Source of the DNA: Litorivita sp040371945
GTDB taxonomy: Bacteria > Pseudomonadota > Alphaproteobacteria > Rhodobacterales > Rhodobacteraceae
Direction of reading: 5' to 3'
Length of the DNA: 64,000 nt
NCBI RefSeq assembly: GCF_040371945.1
Contig: NZ_BAABWS010000002.1
Location: forward strand, 372,001-436,000
Part shown: one piece after another, positions 51,236 through 60,571 of the stretch
How positions within the stretch are numbered: position 1 is the first letter of the stretch
How the letters are laid out: each line of letters starts with the position of its first letter
The notes under the pieces: model-generated
Told to the model about the DNA's origin: nothing
Databases searched by the model: none
The model's input: the letters and a program-made list of their open reading frames with translations, nothing else
Made by a program: the position numbers and the translations under genes

Positions 51236-52024
51236 ATGCCCGGAGAACTGTCCCCCATCGATAAAGCCAAATTCGTCGCGGCCAAACGCGCCTGCGATTA
51301 TGTCGAGGACGGCATGCGAGTCGGGCTTGGCACCGGATCGACCGCCGCGTGGCTGGTGCGCTGCCTTGGCGAGATGGTGCGCGAGGAGGGCCTCAAAATC
51401 CGCGGCGTGCCCACATCCACACGCACCGCCGAACTGGCCCGCGAGGTCGGCATCGAGGTGATCTCGCTCGACGAGGCGAAATGGCTCGACGTGACCATCG
51501 ACGGGGCCGATGAGTTTGACGGCGATCTCAACCTGATCAAAGGCGGCGGCGGGGCATTGCTGCAAGAGAAGATCGTCGCCACCGCCTCCGACCAGATGGT
51601 CGTGATCGCCGATGTGGGCAAGGAAGTCGGGCAGCTTGGCGCCTTTCCCCTGCCCATCGAGGTGATCCCCTTTGGCTGGCAAACCACCCGCGCCTTGGTC
51701 GAAGAGACGCTGATTTCCATGGATGTTCTGGGCCGCGATGTGACCTTGCGGATGAATGGCGAAGTGCCGTTTTTCACTGATGAGGGCAACCATATCCTCG
51801 ATCTGCATCTGAACCGCATCGGCAATGCGCGCCAATTGGCGATGGTGCTCAACCAGATGCCAGGCGTGGTGGAAAATGGTTTGTTTATCGATATCTGTGA
51901 TGCGGTGATCATCGGCTATGGCGACGGGCGCGTCGAAGTGCGCGATATCAATGAGGGCACGGTTTCGACTGACAAGCTCGATTTCCTCGAAAGCGACAAC
52001 CTGTTCACCGATCTGCTCGATTAA
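51236..52024 (+). CDS. rpiA: Ribose-5-phosphate isomerase A
   Basis: A 262-residue enzyme interconverting ribose 5-phosphate and ribulose 5-phosphate. Seen: GLGTGSTAAWLVRCLG (28-43), GVPTSTRTAELAREVGI, DVTIDGADEFDGDLNLIKGGGGALLQEKIVA and IADVGKEVGQLGAFPLPIEVIPFG, with the catalytic Asp/Lys/Glu set of RpiA. Standard length and start. A GGAG lies upstream of the ATG. It precedes gor by 359 nt without a gene between. Confidence 0.97.
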   Translation: MPGELSPIDKAKFVAAKRACDYVEDGMRVGLGTGSTAAWLVRCLGEMVREEGLKIRGVPTSTRTAELAREVGIEVISLDEAKWLDVTIDGADEFDGDLNLIKGGGGALLQEKIVATASDQMVVIADVGKEVGQLGAFPLPIEVIPFGWQTTRALVEETLISMDVLGRDVTLRMNGEVPFFTDEGNHILDLHLNRIGNARQLAMVLNQMPGVVENGLFIDICDAVIIGYGDGRVEVRDINEGTVSTDKLDFLESDNLFTDLLD

Positions 52025-52383
52025 GGCGCTCGGGCGGCGCAGGGCACGGGCGCGGGAAAGGGGAACGCCGCGCCCTCGCCGCTGCGCGATCCGGCCCCGA
52101 TGGGCCCCGACGGGCCTTGCCGCCGCGCGGACCGAGATGCGCCGCTATGAGGCGATCTTGGCCCGTCGCCGCGCCGCGTGACAACGCCGGTTTATCGTGC
52201 ACTTGTCCGCGCGAAGTCCGGCGCTTTGTCCCGCGCCCCGCCCCCTCGTCTTGAGCCGCCCCGAAGCCTCGCGCCGAACCGCTCGCCAAGACCGTTCAAA
52301 TTGCCGCGATGGGGTGGACAGCGGCGCGCGATAGATTATTGGTAGGGCGCTCTGATACTGACCCACTTTGGAAGGCGCATCCC
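52025..52383. other. 359-nt gap between rpiA and gor without a convincing gene
   Basis: Very GC-rich, with short Arg-rich frames and a run of GGGCC/GGCCC palindromes (near 52100-52120). No tRNA, repeat family or mobile element was seen. The final 25 bases hold GGAAGG, the likely ribosome-binding site of gor. It may be decayed coding DNA; there is no positive evidence for that. Confidence 0.5.
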
Positions 52384-53745
52384 ATGACATTCGACTATGA
52401 TCTTTTTGTAATCGGCGGCGGCTCGGGCGGTGTGCGCGCGGCGCGTGTGGCGGCGGGCGAGGCGGGGGCCAAAGTCGCGCTGGCCGAAGAGGATCGCTAT
52501 GGCGGCACCTGCGTGATCCGTGGCTGCGTGCCCAAAAAGCTGATGGTCTTTGCCTCCGAATATGCGGGGGTCTGCGAGGATGCGGCGGCCTACGGGTGGA
52601 AGCTGACCAATGACGGCTTCGACTGGCGCGCCTTTCGCGCCAAGCTGGAGGGCGAATTGGACCGCCTCGAAGGCATCTATCGCAACCTGTTGAAAGGCTC
52701 CGGCGTCGAAACCTTCGATCAACGCGCCTCGGTGGTCGATGCCCATACGGTGCGTTTGGCCGATGGCACGCAAAAGAGCGCCAAACATATCCTTTTGGCC
52801 ATGGGCGGACGCCCCGTCAAACCCGAGATCGAGGGGGCCGAATTGGGCATCACCTCGAATGATATTTTCCACCTCGACCAATTGCCCAAGCGTGTCTTGA
52901 TCATCGGTGGCGGCTATATCGCCTGCGAATTTGCCGGTATCCTCAACGGGCTGGGCAGCAAGGTGACGCAATATTACCGCGGCGCGCAAATCTTGCGCGG
53001 CTTTGACGACGAGGCGCGCGGATTGGTCAGCGAAGAGATGATCCAAAGCGGCATCGACTTGCATCTGGGCACCGATGTCTTGAGCCTGAAAAAAGACGGC
53101 GAAAACATCATCGCCAAGGCCACCAATGGCACCGAAGAGGCCTTTGATCAGGTGTTCTTTGCCACCGGCCGCGTGCCCAACACCGATAATATGGGGCTGA
53201 CCGAGGTCGGCGTTGCCTTGGGCCGCAAGGGCGAGGTCGAGGTCGATGCCTATAGCCAGACCGCCGTGCCGTCGATCTATGCGGTGGGCGATATCACCGA
53301 CCGCGCCAACCTCACGCCCGTGGCTATCCGCGAGGGCATGGCCTTTGTCGAGACGGTGTTCAAAGGCAACCCGACCAAGCCCGATCACGATCTGATCCCC
53401 ACCGCGATCTTTACCCAGCCCGAAATGGGCACCGTGGGACTGAGCGAGGAAGAGGCCCGCGCCGCCGGTCCTATCGAGGTCTATTGCTCGTCCTTCAAAC
53501 CGATGCAGCAAAGCTTTGCCGGACGCGCCGACCGCGTGTTGATGAAATTGGTGGTCTGCGCCGATACGCGGCGCGTTCTGGGGTGCCATATCGTTGCGCC
53601 AGCGGCCGGCGAGATGATCCAATTGGCGGGCATCGCCGTAAAGATGGGAGCGACGAAAGAGGATTTCGACCGCACCTGCGCCGTGCATCCGACCATGGCC
53701 GAAGAGATCGTCACCATGCGCAATCCGACGCGCAGCCACAAATAA
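52384..53745 (+). CDS. gor: Glutathione-disulfide reductase
   Basis: A 453-residue flavoprotein reducing glutathione disulphide with NADPH. The FAD site is FVIGGGSGGVRAARVAAGEAGAKVALAEE; the redox-active disulphide is Cys43-Cys48 in GGTCVIRGCVPKKLM; NADPH site VLIIGGGYIACEFAGILNGLGSKVTQYYRGAQILRGFD; the C-terminal His-Glu pair is in TCAVHPTMAEEIVTMRNPTR. Start 52384 is the standard domain start; the frame to 52309 is extra. It is next to hflK without an operon link evident. Confidence 0.96.
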   Translation: MTFDYDLFVIGGGSGGVRAARVAAGEAGAKVALAEEDRYGGTCVIRGCVPKKLMVFASEYAGVCEDAAAYGWKLTNDGFDWRAFRAKLEGELDRLEGIYRNLLKGSGVETFDQRASVVDAHTVRLADGTQKSAKHILLAMGGRPVKPEIEGAELGITSNDIFHLDQLPKRVLIIGGGYIACEFAGILNGLGSKVTQYYRGAQILRGFDDEARGLVSEEMIQSGIDLHLGTDVLSLKKDGENIIAKATNGTEEAFDQVFFATGRVPNTDNMGLTEVGVALGRKGEVEVDAYSQTAVPSIYAVGDITDRANLTPVAIREGMAFVETVFKGNPTKPDHDLIPTAIFTQPEMGTVGLSEEEARAAGPIEVYCSSFKPMQQSFAGRADRVLMKLVVCADTRRVLGCHIVAPAAGEMIQLAGIAVKMGATKEDFDRTCAVHPTMAEEIVTMRNPTRSHK

Positions 53746-53871
53746 TCCAAGGCGCGGCGCAAAAGCGGCGCGCCAATGACCGCTAAACGGTTGAATATTA
53801 GCGCCCGCGCGCACATGTTGGCAGCAATCCGACAAGCGCGGGCGAGACAGGTTAACGAAGGGAAGAGGCTT

Positions 53872-55032
53872 ATGGCTGGAAATTCAGGCGGCCCTTGGGG
53901 CGGCGGCGGCGGCAATTCGGGCGGCGGAGGCGGCGGCGACAATAACAATCGCGGCCCCAAACGCCCCCCCGAAGACGGACCGCAGATCCCCGAAATCGAG
54001 GAGCTGATGAAAAAAGGCCAAGAGCAGCTGCGCGTGCTGATGGGCGGGCGCGGCGGCAACGGCGGCGGACGCGGCACCGGCGGTGCGGGCGGCCCCCAAG
54101 GCGGCCCCGCCATCACCCGCGGCACCATCGGCATCGGCATTCTGGCCGCCATCGGCCTTTGGGCCTTCGCCAGCTTCTACACCGTGAAGCCCGAAGAGCA
54201 GTCGGTCGAGCTGTTCCTTGGCGAATGCAACAGCCCCTGCATCGGTTATCCGGGTTTGAACTTTGCCCCTTGGCCCTTGGTCACCGCCGAAGTCATCTCG
54301 GTCACCAGCGAGCGCATCGAAGACATCGGCGTGGGCGCGCGCGGCTCCGAAGCGGGGCTGATGCTGACCGGCGACGAGAACATCGTCGATATCGATTTTC
54401 AGGTGGTGTGGAACATCAACGACGCCGAAAAGCTGTTGTTCAACCTGCGCGATCCGCAGATGACCATTCGCGCCGTGTCGGAATCGGCGATGCGCGAGAT
54501 CATCGCGCAATCCGAACTGGCTCCGATCCTCAACCGTGATCGCGGCATCATTGCCGACCGCCTCAAAGAGCTGATCCAGAGCACGCTCGACAGCTATGAC
54601 AGCGGCGTGAATGTGGTGCGCGTGAACTTTGACAAGGCCGATCCGCCCGAAAAGGTCAAACAGGCCTTCTTTGCCGTGCAATCGGCCGAGCAGGACCGCG
54701 ACCGGCTTGAAAAACAGGCCGACGCCTATTCCAACAAGGTGCTCGCAGGCGCCCGCGGTGAAGCCGCGCAGGTGCTTGAAGAGGCAGAAGGCTATCGCGC
54801 CCGTGTGGTCAACGAGGCCGAAGGTGAGGCCAGCCGCTTTACCGCCGTTCTCGCCGAATACGAAAAGGCCCCCGAAGTGACGCGCAAGCGGCTCTATCTG
54901 GAAACCATGGAAGAGGTTCTGGGCAACGTCGATAAGGTCATCATCGACGGCGACAGCGGCCAAGGCGTCGTGCCTTACCTGCCGCTTGGCGAGCTGCGCA
55001 AACCCAATACCACCACCGGCGGAGGCAACTAA
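53872..55032 (+). CDS. hflK: SPFH-domain protease regulator HflK
   Basis: A 386-residue inner-membrane protein with an N-terminal cytoplasmic Gly/Asn-rich and charged segment (1-75, runs of GGGG and NNNRGPKRPPEDGP), one transmembrane helix (about 84-102, IGIGILAAIGLWAFASFYTV), then the SPFH/band-7 domain (GYPGLNFAPWPLV, VTSERIEDIG, ENIVDIDFQVVWNINDAEKLLFNLRDPQMTIRAVSESAMREI). With HflC it surrounds and restrains FtsH in the membrane. Start 53872 fits the conserved Gly-rich beginning. hflC starts one base after its stop. Confidence 0.95.
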   Translation: MAGNSGGPWGGGGGNSGGGGGGDNNNRGPKRPPEDGPQIPEIEELMKKGQEQLRVLMGGRGGNGGGRGTGGAGGPQGGPAITRGTIGIGILAAIGLWAFASFYTVKPEEQSVELFLGECNSPCIGYPGLNFAPWPLVTAEVISVTSERIEDIGVGARGSEAGLMLTGDENIVDIDFQVVWNINDAEKLLFNLRDPQMTIRAVSESAMREIIAQSELAPILNRDRGIIADRLKELIQSTLDSYDSGVNVVRVNFDKADPPEKVKQAFFAVQSAEQDRDRLEKQADAYSNKVLAGARGEAAQVLEEAEGYRARVVNEAEGEASRFTAVLAEYEKAPEVTRKRLYLETMEEVLGNVDKVIIDGDSGQGVVPYLPLGELRKPNTTTGGGN

Positions 55033-55033
55033 G

Positions 55034-55906
55034 ATGCGCAAATCAACCTTTCTCCTACCCGTAGCAGTGATCTTGATCGCGGGGGTTTTGTCCTCGGTGT
55101 TTATCGTGGACGAGCGCGAAAAGGCGCTGGTCTTGCAATTCGGCCGCGTGGTCGCCGTCAAGGAAGACCCCGGTTTGGCGGTCAAATTGCCGCTCATCCA
55201 AGAGGTGGTGCGCTATGATGACCGCATCCTGAGCCGCGATGTCGAGACCTTGCAAATCACGCCTTCGGACGACCGCCGCCTTGAGGTGGACGCCTTTGCG
55301 CGCTACCGCATCGCCGATGTCGAACAGTTCCGCCAAGCGGTCGGTGCGGGCGGTATCCGCTCTGCCGAGAGCCGTCTCGATTCGATCCTGCGCGCCGAAA
55401 CGCGCGAGGTGCTCGGCTCGGTCTCGTCCAATGAAATCCTGTCTTCGGATCGGGCGACTTTGATGCTGCGCATCCGCAATGCGGCGATTGCCGAGGCGCG
55501 CGCGCTGGGCCTTGAGGTCATCGACGTGCGCCTCAAACGCACCGACCTGCCCGAGGCCAACCTCGCCGCGACCTTTGCGCGGATGGAGGCCGAGCGTGAA
55601 CGCGAAGCCGCCGACGAGATCGCCCGCGGGAACGAGGCCGCGCAGCGTATCCGCGCCCAAGCCGACCGCACGCAGGTCGAGATCGTCTCGGACGCCAAAC
55701 GCCAATCCGAGATCATCCGCGGTGAGGCCGACGCGAAACGCAACGCCATCTTCGCCGCCGCTTACGGGGCCGATCCGGAGTTCTTCAACTTCTACCGCTC
55801 CTTGCAAGCCTACCGCACAGCCTTGCAAAGCGGCAATTCCTCGATGGTGATGAACCCCGACAGCGAGTTCTTCAACTACCTCAAGGATGCCAACGCGGGC
55901 AATTAA
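55034..55906 (+). CDS. hflC: SPFH-domain protease regulator HflC
   Basis: A 290-residue partner of HflK with an N-terminal transmembrane anchor (STFLLPVAVILIAGVLSSVFIV) and SPFH domain (DEREKALVLQFGRVVAVKEDPGLAVKLPLIQEVVRYDDRILSRDVETLQITPSDDRRLEVDAFARYRI), then long helices (RMEAEREREAADEIARGNEAAQRIRAQADRTQVEIVSDAKRQSEIIRGEADAKRNAIFAAAY). Its ATG is one base after the hflK stop, so both are translationally coupled. A terminator follows; no DegP-type protease gene comes next, as it often does in relatives. Confidence 0.96.
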   Translation: MRKSTFLLPVAVILIAGVLSSVFIVDEREKALVLQFGRVVAVKEDPGLAVKLPLIQEVVRYDDRILSRDVETLQITPSDDRRLEVDAFARYRIADVEQFRQAVGAGGIRSAESRLDSILRAETREVLGSVSSNEILSSDRATLMLRIRNAAIAEARALGLEVIDVRLKRTDLPEANLAATFARMEAEREREAADEIARGNEAAQRIRAQADRTQVEIVSDAKRQSEIIRGEADAKRNAIFAAAYGADPEFFNFYRSLQAYRTALQSGNSSMVMNPDSEFFNYLKDANAGN

Positions 55907-56285
55907 CCCGCGCTGCAAGCGGGCAAAATCGGGCGCTCCCCCTGATCGGGGAAGGCCCTATATCTCAAACCGGCGGCGAGGCACCTCACCGCCGGTTTTC
56001 ATTTGCCCGCGCGATACGGCGCGCCTGCGCAGGCCAAATAGGAACGGGTATCGAAGGGTGGGACGCGCAAGATTGCGCATTTTCTAAGGCAGGGCGCCTT
56101 GTGACCTCGGTGTGGTTTTTGGAGCCGTGCGCCGCTCTTGTCGCCCTTGCCGCCCTTGGTCGTCGCCGCAAGCGCGCGGGTGGGGCCGTTGAGTTTGCGC
56201 CAGTCTGCGCAAGCGCATCCCGTTCGCGCCGCTCCTGCAGGAGCGCTCTTGTCCGCGCACCGCCGCTATCGCCGTCCTGCGCGCC
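55907..56285. other. 379-nt gap between hflC and the LysE gene without a convincing gene
   Basis: The first part holds the hflC terminator. From 56000 to 56285 the DNA is very GC-rich; short frames on both strands give Arg/Ala/Pro-rich peptides without domain character. GCTCCTGCAGGAGC near 56231 is a perfect 14-bp palindrome but no partner repeats were seen. No RNA gene recognised. Confidence 0.5.
55967..55999 (+). terminator. Strong rho-independent terminator after hflC
   Basis: AAACCGGCGG pairs with CCGCCGGTTT, and an inner GAGG-CA-CCTC stem lengthens the hairpin; it is followed by TTTTCATTT. It lies 60 nt past the hflC stop. Confidence 0.88.
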
Positions 56286-56921
56286 TCAGGGGCTGCGCTG
56301 GGCGGCCAGCCGCAGGGCCAGCGCCGCAAAGGTCACGGCGGCAAGCCTGTTGGCCATGCACAAGACGGCGGGGCTGGTGGCGATGCGGGCGCGCATCCGC
56401 CCGACCGCCAGCACGACGAAGCCGATCCACATCACCGCCATCGCCGCGAGGGTCACGCCGAGAACGAGGCTTTGCGTCGCCACCGCGCCTTGCTCGGGGC
56501 GGATGAACTGGGGAAAGAGCGCGATGAAGAATGCGATCATTTTGGGGTTGGCAAGGTTGTTGACCAGCCCCTGCACGAAATAGCGGCGCGGGCCGCCCTG
56601 CGCCGACAAGGGCATATCGAGATCAAGCCGCGTCGAGGCCCGCCACGCCTGTATCGCAAGGTAGAGCAAATAGACGACCCCCGCCGCCTTGAGCACCGCA
56701 TAGGCCGAGGGGACCAGAAGAACGATGGCCGAAACGCCGACACCGGCAAGAAGGGCGTGGATCACATTGCCCGCCTGCGTTCCCAGCAAGGTCATGAGGC
56801 CCGCCAATGTTCCCGAGGCCAGCGTGCGCGACAAGATCAGCACCGTGTCCGGCCCAGGCGTCAGGACAAGCACCACGGCGGTGCCGAGGAACAAATAAAA
56901 GCTATGTGGGTCCAGCATCAC
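56286..56921 (-). CDS. LysE/RhtB family amino-acid exporter
   Basis: A 211-residue membrane protein with six helices: FLGTAVVLVLTPGPDTVLILSRTLASGTLAGLMTLLGTQAGNVIHALLAGVGVSA is the family signature (TPGPD). LYLAIQAWRAS, RYFVQGLVNNLANPKMIAFFIALFPQFI and the C-terminal helices complete the fold. Such proteins export amino acids such as threonine, homoserine or lysine; substrate is open. Start at 56921 (or the next ATG, 56918). It is 242 nt after purD's stop on the same strand. Confidence 0.92.
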   Translation of the reverse strand: MMLDPHSFYLFLGTAVVLVLTPGPDTVLILSRTLASGTLAGLMTLLGTQAGNVIHALLAGVGVSAIVLLVPSAYAVLKAAGVVYLLYLAIQAWRASTRLDLDMPLSAQGGPRRYFVQGLVNNLANPKMIAFFIALFPQFIRPEQGAVATQSLVLGVTLAAMAVMWIGFVVLAVGRMRARIATSPAVLCMANRLAAVTFAALALRLAAQRSP

Positions 56922-57163
56922 GCATCTCGCAGGTAGATCAGTAACTATGACCTATCACGGATCGGCGCAGGCATTCAAGCGCGGTGACGGGTGTGATGCG
57001 CCGCGCGCGGGGGGAGGCGAGGCCCATGGCCACATGGCAAAGGGCGCTGCGATCTGCGCAGGCCCATCTGCTAGGCTGCGCTCTGCGACGCTGCGAGCTG
57101 GGGACGCGATCTGCGGGGCGATGCGGGGCGCGCGCGCGGCGGCAGGGCGGCGGCAGGGCGGCG

Positions 57164-58426
57164 CTAAAGCGCGCGCCAGCCGATGTCGCGGCGGCAAAAG
57201 CCTTCGGGCCAATCAATCGCATCCACCATCGCATAGGCGGCCTTTTGCGCCTCGGCCAAGGAGGCCCCGCGCGCGGTGACGTTCAAAACCCGCCCGCCTG
57301 CGCTGAGGATTGCGCCGTCTTTCTCGGCGGTGCCTGCGTGAAAACACATCTGCGTGCTGGTCGCGGGCAGGGCGTCCAGCCCATTGATCACCGTGCCTTT
57401 GGCATAGTCACCCGGATAGCCTTTGGCGGCCATGACAACGGTCAGGGCATGATCATTGGCCCAATTGACCTGCGCCTGCGCCAAACGCCCCTCGGCGGCC
57501 GCCTGCAGCAGATCGAGAACCTGCGCGCCAAGGCGCATCATTAAAACCTGACATTCGGGATCGCCAAAGCGCACGTTATATTCGACAAGGCGCGGTTGCC
57601 CGTCCTTGATCATCAATCCCACATAAAGCACCCCTTGATAGGGCGTGCCGCGCGCCACCATCTCGCGCAGGGTCGGGCGCACGATTTCATCCATCGCCTT
57701 TTGCGCAATCGCATCGCTCAGAACCGGCGCGGGGCTATAGGCGCCCATGCCGCCAGTATTCGGCCCTTCGTCGCCGTCATAGGCGCGTTTGTGGTCCTGC
57801 GCCGTGCCGATGGGCAAGGCGTCCTCGCCGTCGCACAAGATGAAATAGGAGGCCTCTTCGCCCTCCATGAATTCCTCGATCACCACCTCGGCGCCCGCGC
57901 CGCCGAACGCCCCGCCGAACATATCGTCAATCGCTTCCAATGCGGTTTGCTCGTCCATCGCGACGATCACGCCCTTGCCTGCGGCCAAACCGTCGGCCTT
58001 GACCACGATGGGCGCGCCGTTTTTGCGGATATGGGCCTTGGCGGCTTCGGCCTCCTTGAAATGGCCGTATCCCGCCGTGGGGGCGCCCGCCGCATCGCAA
58101 ATCTCTTTGGTAAAGCTTTTCGAGCTTTCCAACCGCGACGCCGCGCCGGAAGGGCCAAAGACCAAAATCCCCGCATCGCGCAGCCGGTCGGCCACGCCCG
58201 CAGCCAAGGGCGCCTCCGGCCCGATGATCACAAATTCTACCGCGTTTTCTTCGGCAAAACCGACCACCGCCGCGCCGTCATTGATGTCGATCGAGGCGCA
58301 TTCCGCAATCGCCGCGATCCCCGCATTGCCCGGCGCGACGATCAATTTGTCGCATTTGGGGTTTTGCATCACGGCCCAAGCCAGCGCATGTTCGCGGCCA
58401 CCGCCGCCAAGGATAAGGATGTTCAT
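57164..58426 (-). CDS. purD: Phosphoribosylamine-glycine ligase
   Basis: A 420-residue ATP-grasp enzyme of purine synthesis. Seen: NILILGGGGREHALAWAVMQNPKC (N-terminal), GPEAPLAAGVADRLRDAGILVFGPSGAASRLESSKSFTKEIC, VKADGLAAGKGVIVAMDEQTALEAI (ATP-grasp), EVVIEEFMEGEEASYFILCDGEDALPIGTAQDHKRAYDGDEGPNTGGMGAYSPAPVL and VEYNVRFGDPECQVLMMRLG. Standard length; the open frame to 58657 overlaps xseA and is not the start. Divergent from xseA with 115 nt between. Confidence 0.98.
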   Translation of the reverse strand: MNILILGGGGREHALAWAVMQNPKCDKLIVAPGNAGIAAIAECASIDINDGAAVVGFAEENAVEFVIIGPEAPLAAGVADRLRDAGILVFGPSGAASRLESSKSFTKEICDAAGAPTAGYGHFKEAEAAKAHIRKNGAPIVVKADGLAAGKGVIVAMDEQTALEAIDDMFGGAFGGAGAEVVIEEFMEGEEASYFILCDGEDALPIGTAQDHKRAYDGDEGPNTGGMGAYSPAPVLSDAIAQKAMDEIVRPTLREMVARGTPYQGVLYVGLMIKDGQPRLVEYNVRFGDPECQVLMMRLGAQVLDLLQAAAEGRLAQAQVNWANDHALTVVMAAKGYPGDYAKGTVINGLDALPATSTQMCFHAGTAEKDGAILSAGGRVLNVTARGASLAEAQKAAYAMVDAIDWPEGFCRRDIGWRAL

Positions 58427-58541
58427 CGGGCGCACTCCTGCTTGGCCTTTGCTTGGCGGCGTTCTAGACTGAGCGCGCGCGACCCGCAAGCCGCGCGCCC
58501 GCCGCTGCGGCAAAACAGATGCAAAACCCGAAGGCCCACCC

Positions 58542-60134
58542 ATGTCCGACCTGATCGACGATCCCCTTGAGGGGCAAAACGCCCCCGAATTCAGCGTCAC
58601 TGAAATTTCCGGCGCGATCAAACGGGTGATCGAGGGCGAGTTTTCCCATGTGCGCATCCGCGCCGAAATCGGCCGCTGCAGCTTTCCGCGCTCGGGGCAT
58701 GTCTATCTGGACCTCAAGGACGACAAATCGGTGATCTCGGCGGTGATGTGGAAAGGCGTGGCCGCCCGCATCACGACCCGCCCCGAAGAGGGGATGGAGG
58801 TCGTCGCGACGGGCCGCATCACCACATTCGGCGGGCAATCGAAATACCAACTGGTGATCGAGGATCTGAAACCCGCAGGGGTCGGCGCGCTGATGGCGAT
58901 GCTGGAGCGGCGCAAGGAAAAGCTGGCGGGCGAGGGGCTGTTTGACCCCGCGCGCAAGAAACCGCTGCCTTATCTGCCCGAGGTGATCGGCGTGGTGACC
59001 TCGCCCTCGGGCGCGGTGATCCGCGATATTTTGCACCGTTTGCGCGACCGTTTTCCGCGCAAGGTGCTGATCTGGCCCGTGGCGGTGCAGGGCGAGAAAT
59101 GCCCCGCCGAGGTGATCCGCGCCATCGAGGGGTTCAACGCGATGAGCGCGGGCGGCGCATTGCCGCGCCCCGACCTGCTCATCGTCGCGCGCGGCGGCGG
59201 CTCGCTTGAGGATCTGTGGGGCTTTAACGACGAAGGCGTGGCGCGGGCGGCGGCGGCGTCAAACATTCCGCTGATCTCGGCCGTGGGGCACGAGACCGAT
59301 ACCACATTGATTGATTTCACCTCCGACCGGCGCGCGCCCACGCCCACGGCGGCGGCGGAAATGGCCGTGCCGGTGCGCCACGAGCTTTTGGCATGGCTCG
59401 GCGATCAGGAGGCGCGCATGGGCCGCGCCCTGTCGGATCGATTGACGCAGCGCGGCCAGCGCCTGCGCGATCTGAGCCGCGCCTTGCTGCGCAAGGACTC
59501 CTTACTCGACGGGCCGCGCCAACGCATGGACACATGGGGCGAGCGCCTGCCCGCCGCGCTGTTGCGTGCCGTGCAGGGGCGGCGCGTCAAACTGGCCGAT
59601 GCGGGGGCGAGCCTGCGCCCGTCGGTGCTGCGCAGCGCGGTGGAGCGCAAGCGCGAGGCCTTGGGGCGGCGCAGCGACAAGTTGAACATCAACGCGATCA
59701 GCCGCGACATCGCCCGCAAACGCGCCGATTTTGCTGCGCTGCAAATGCGGCTTGCGGGGGCGGGGGCGCGGCAAGTCGATGGATGGCGCGGCCGCATCGA
59801 GACCGCCGAGCGGATGCGCGAGACCTTGAGCTATAAGGCCACGCTGGCGCGCGGCTATGCCGTGGTGCGCGGCGCCGATGGCGTGGTCACCACCAAAGCG
59901 GCCGCCCGCGCGGCAGGGGTATTGGAGATCGAATTCGCCGATGGCCGCATGACGGCGGGCGGTGAGGGCGGCGGGGCAGGGCAGGCCTTTGCTGCTGGGT
60001 CATCCACGGGGCAACCGTCCAAAGGGCCAGCGGACAAGGCGCAAGCGGAAAAGGCGCAAAAGCCCAAACCCGCCAAATCCGCCGCCAAACCTGCGCCTAA
60101 AACCACTCCGCCCGAGCAGGGCAGTCTGTTTTAG
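58542..60134 (+). CDS. xseA: Exodeoxyribonuclease VII large subunit
   Basis: A 530-residue subunit degrading single-stranded DNA. OB domain (FSVTEISGAIKRVIEGEFSHVRIRAEIGRCSFPRSGHVYLDLKDDKSVISAVMW), catalytic domain (GVVTSPSGAVIRDILHRLRDRFPRKVLIWPVAVQGE, LIVARGGGSLEDLWGFNDEGVARAAAASNIPLISAVGHETDTTLIDFTSDRRAPTPTAAAEMAVP), coiled-coil, and C-terminal ATLARGYAVVRGADG block. Longer than usual because of a Lys/Pro/Ala tail (about residues 480-530). xseB is not in the window. Confidence 0.97.
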   Translation: MSDLIDDPLEGQNAPEFSVTEISGAIKRVIEGEFSHVRIRAEIGRCSFPRSGHVYLDLKDDKSVISAVMWKGVAARITTRPEEGMEVVATGRITTFGGQSKYQLVIEDLKPAGVGALMAMLERRKEKLAGEGLFDPARKKPLPYLPEVIGVVTSPSGAVIRDILHRLRDRFPRKVLIWPVAVQGEKCPAEVIRAIEGFNAMSAGGALPRPDLLIVARGGGSLEDLWGFNDEGVARAAAASNIPLISAVGHETDTTLIDFTSDRRAPTPTAAAEMAVPVRHELLAWLGDQEARMGRALSDRLTQRGQRLRDLSRALLRKDSLLDGPRQRMDTWGERLPAALLRAVQGRRVKLADAGASLRPSVLRSAVERKREALGRRSDKLNINAISRDIARKRADFAALQMRLAGAGARQVDGWRGRIETAERMRETLSYKATLARGYAVVRGADGVVTTKAAARAAGVLEIEFADGRMTAGGEGGGAGQAFAAGSSTGQPSKGPADKAQAEKAQKPKPAKSAAKPAPKTTPPEQGSLF

Positions 60135-60216
60135 TCGCAAGTCCTAGCGCGCCCCGTTGCACCGCCCAATCGCGGCGCATCCAACGGCGTATTCATCGGT
60201 GCGCGCCGCCGAGCGG

Positions 60217-60447
60217 TTACCCGCGATCCCCCCACAGGATGGAGTTCCACGTCCGCTTCTTGATGTAGCGTTGGTGGAGTATCGCCAGGACCGCGATCGC
60301 CCAGAGGCTAGGCAGGACGATTTTCGGGTCAAACCATTCCAGCAACAAGATAATCAATATCAAAACCGGCGTGAAAATGATCCAAAATTTGATCCATGCA
60401 GCGCGCTTCGAGCGGCGTCGGTCGGGGTGCTTTTGCTCAGGGGGCAT
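60217..60447 (-). CDS. Small membrane protein (76 aa), unknown
   Basis: A 76-residue protein with an N-terminal basic region (HPDRRRSKRAAWIK) and two hydrophobic helices (FWIIFTPVLILIILLLEW and IVLPSLWAIAVLAILHQRY). AAGGAGCG lies ahead of the ATG, supporting reality. It is on the minus strand, after xseA. No family recognised; often such proteins are found beside membrane-stress genes, which is a guess. Confidence 0.6.
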   Translation of the reverse strand: MPPEQKHPDRRRSKRAAWIKFWIIFTPVLILIILLLEWFDPKIVLPSLWAIAVLAILHQRYIKKRTWNSILWGDRG

Positions 60448-60571
60448 CGTTATCGCTCCTTACTCATACTCATTCGGATCACGGTGCGGTCAGATGGTCC
60501 AATCCAAGGCCGCCTACCTTGGCCCACACTATTATAAGGCCGCGCTGGCGGTCAATTGCGCCTTGGCGCCC

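Noticed and set aside
56101..56583. A plus-strand gene of 160 codons
   Set aside because: It overlaps the LysE-family gene on the other strand and its unique part is Arg/Ala-rich without domains.
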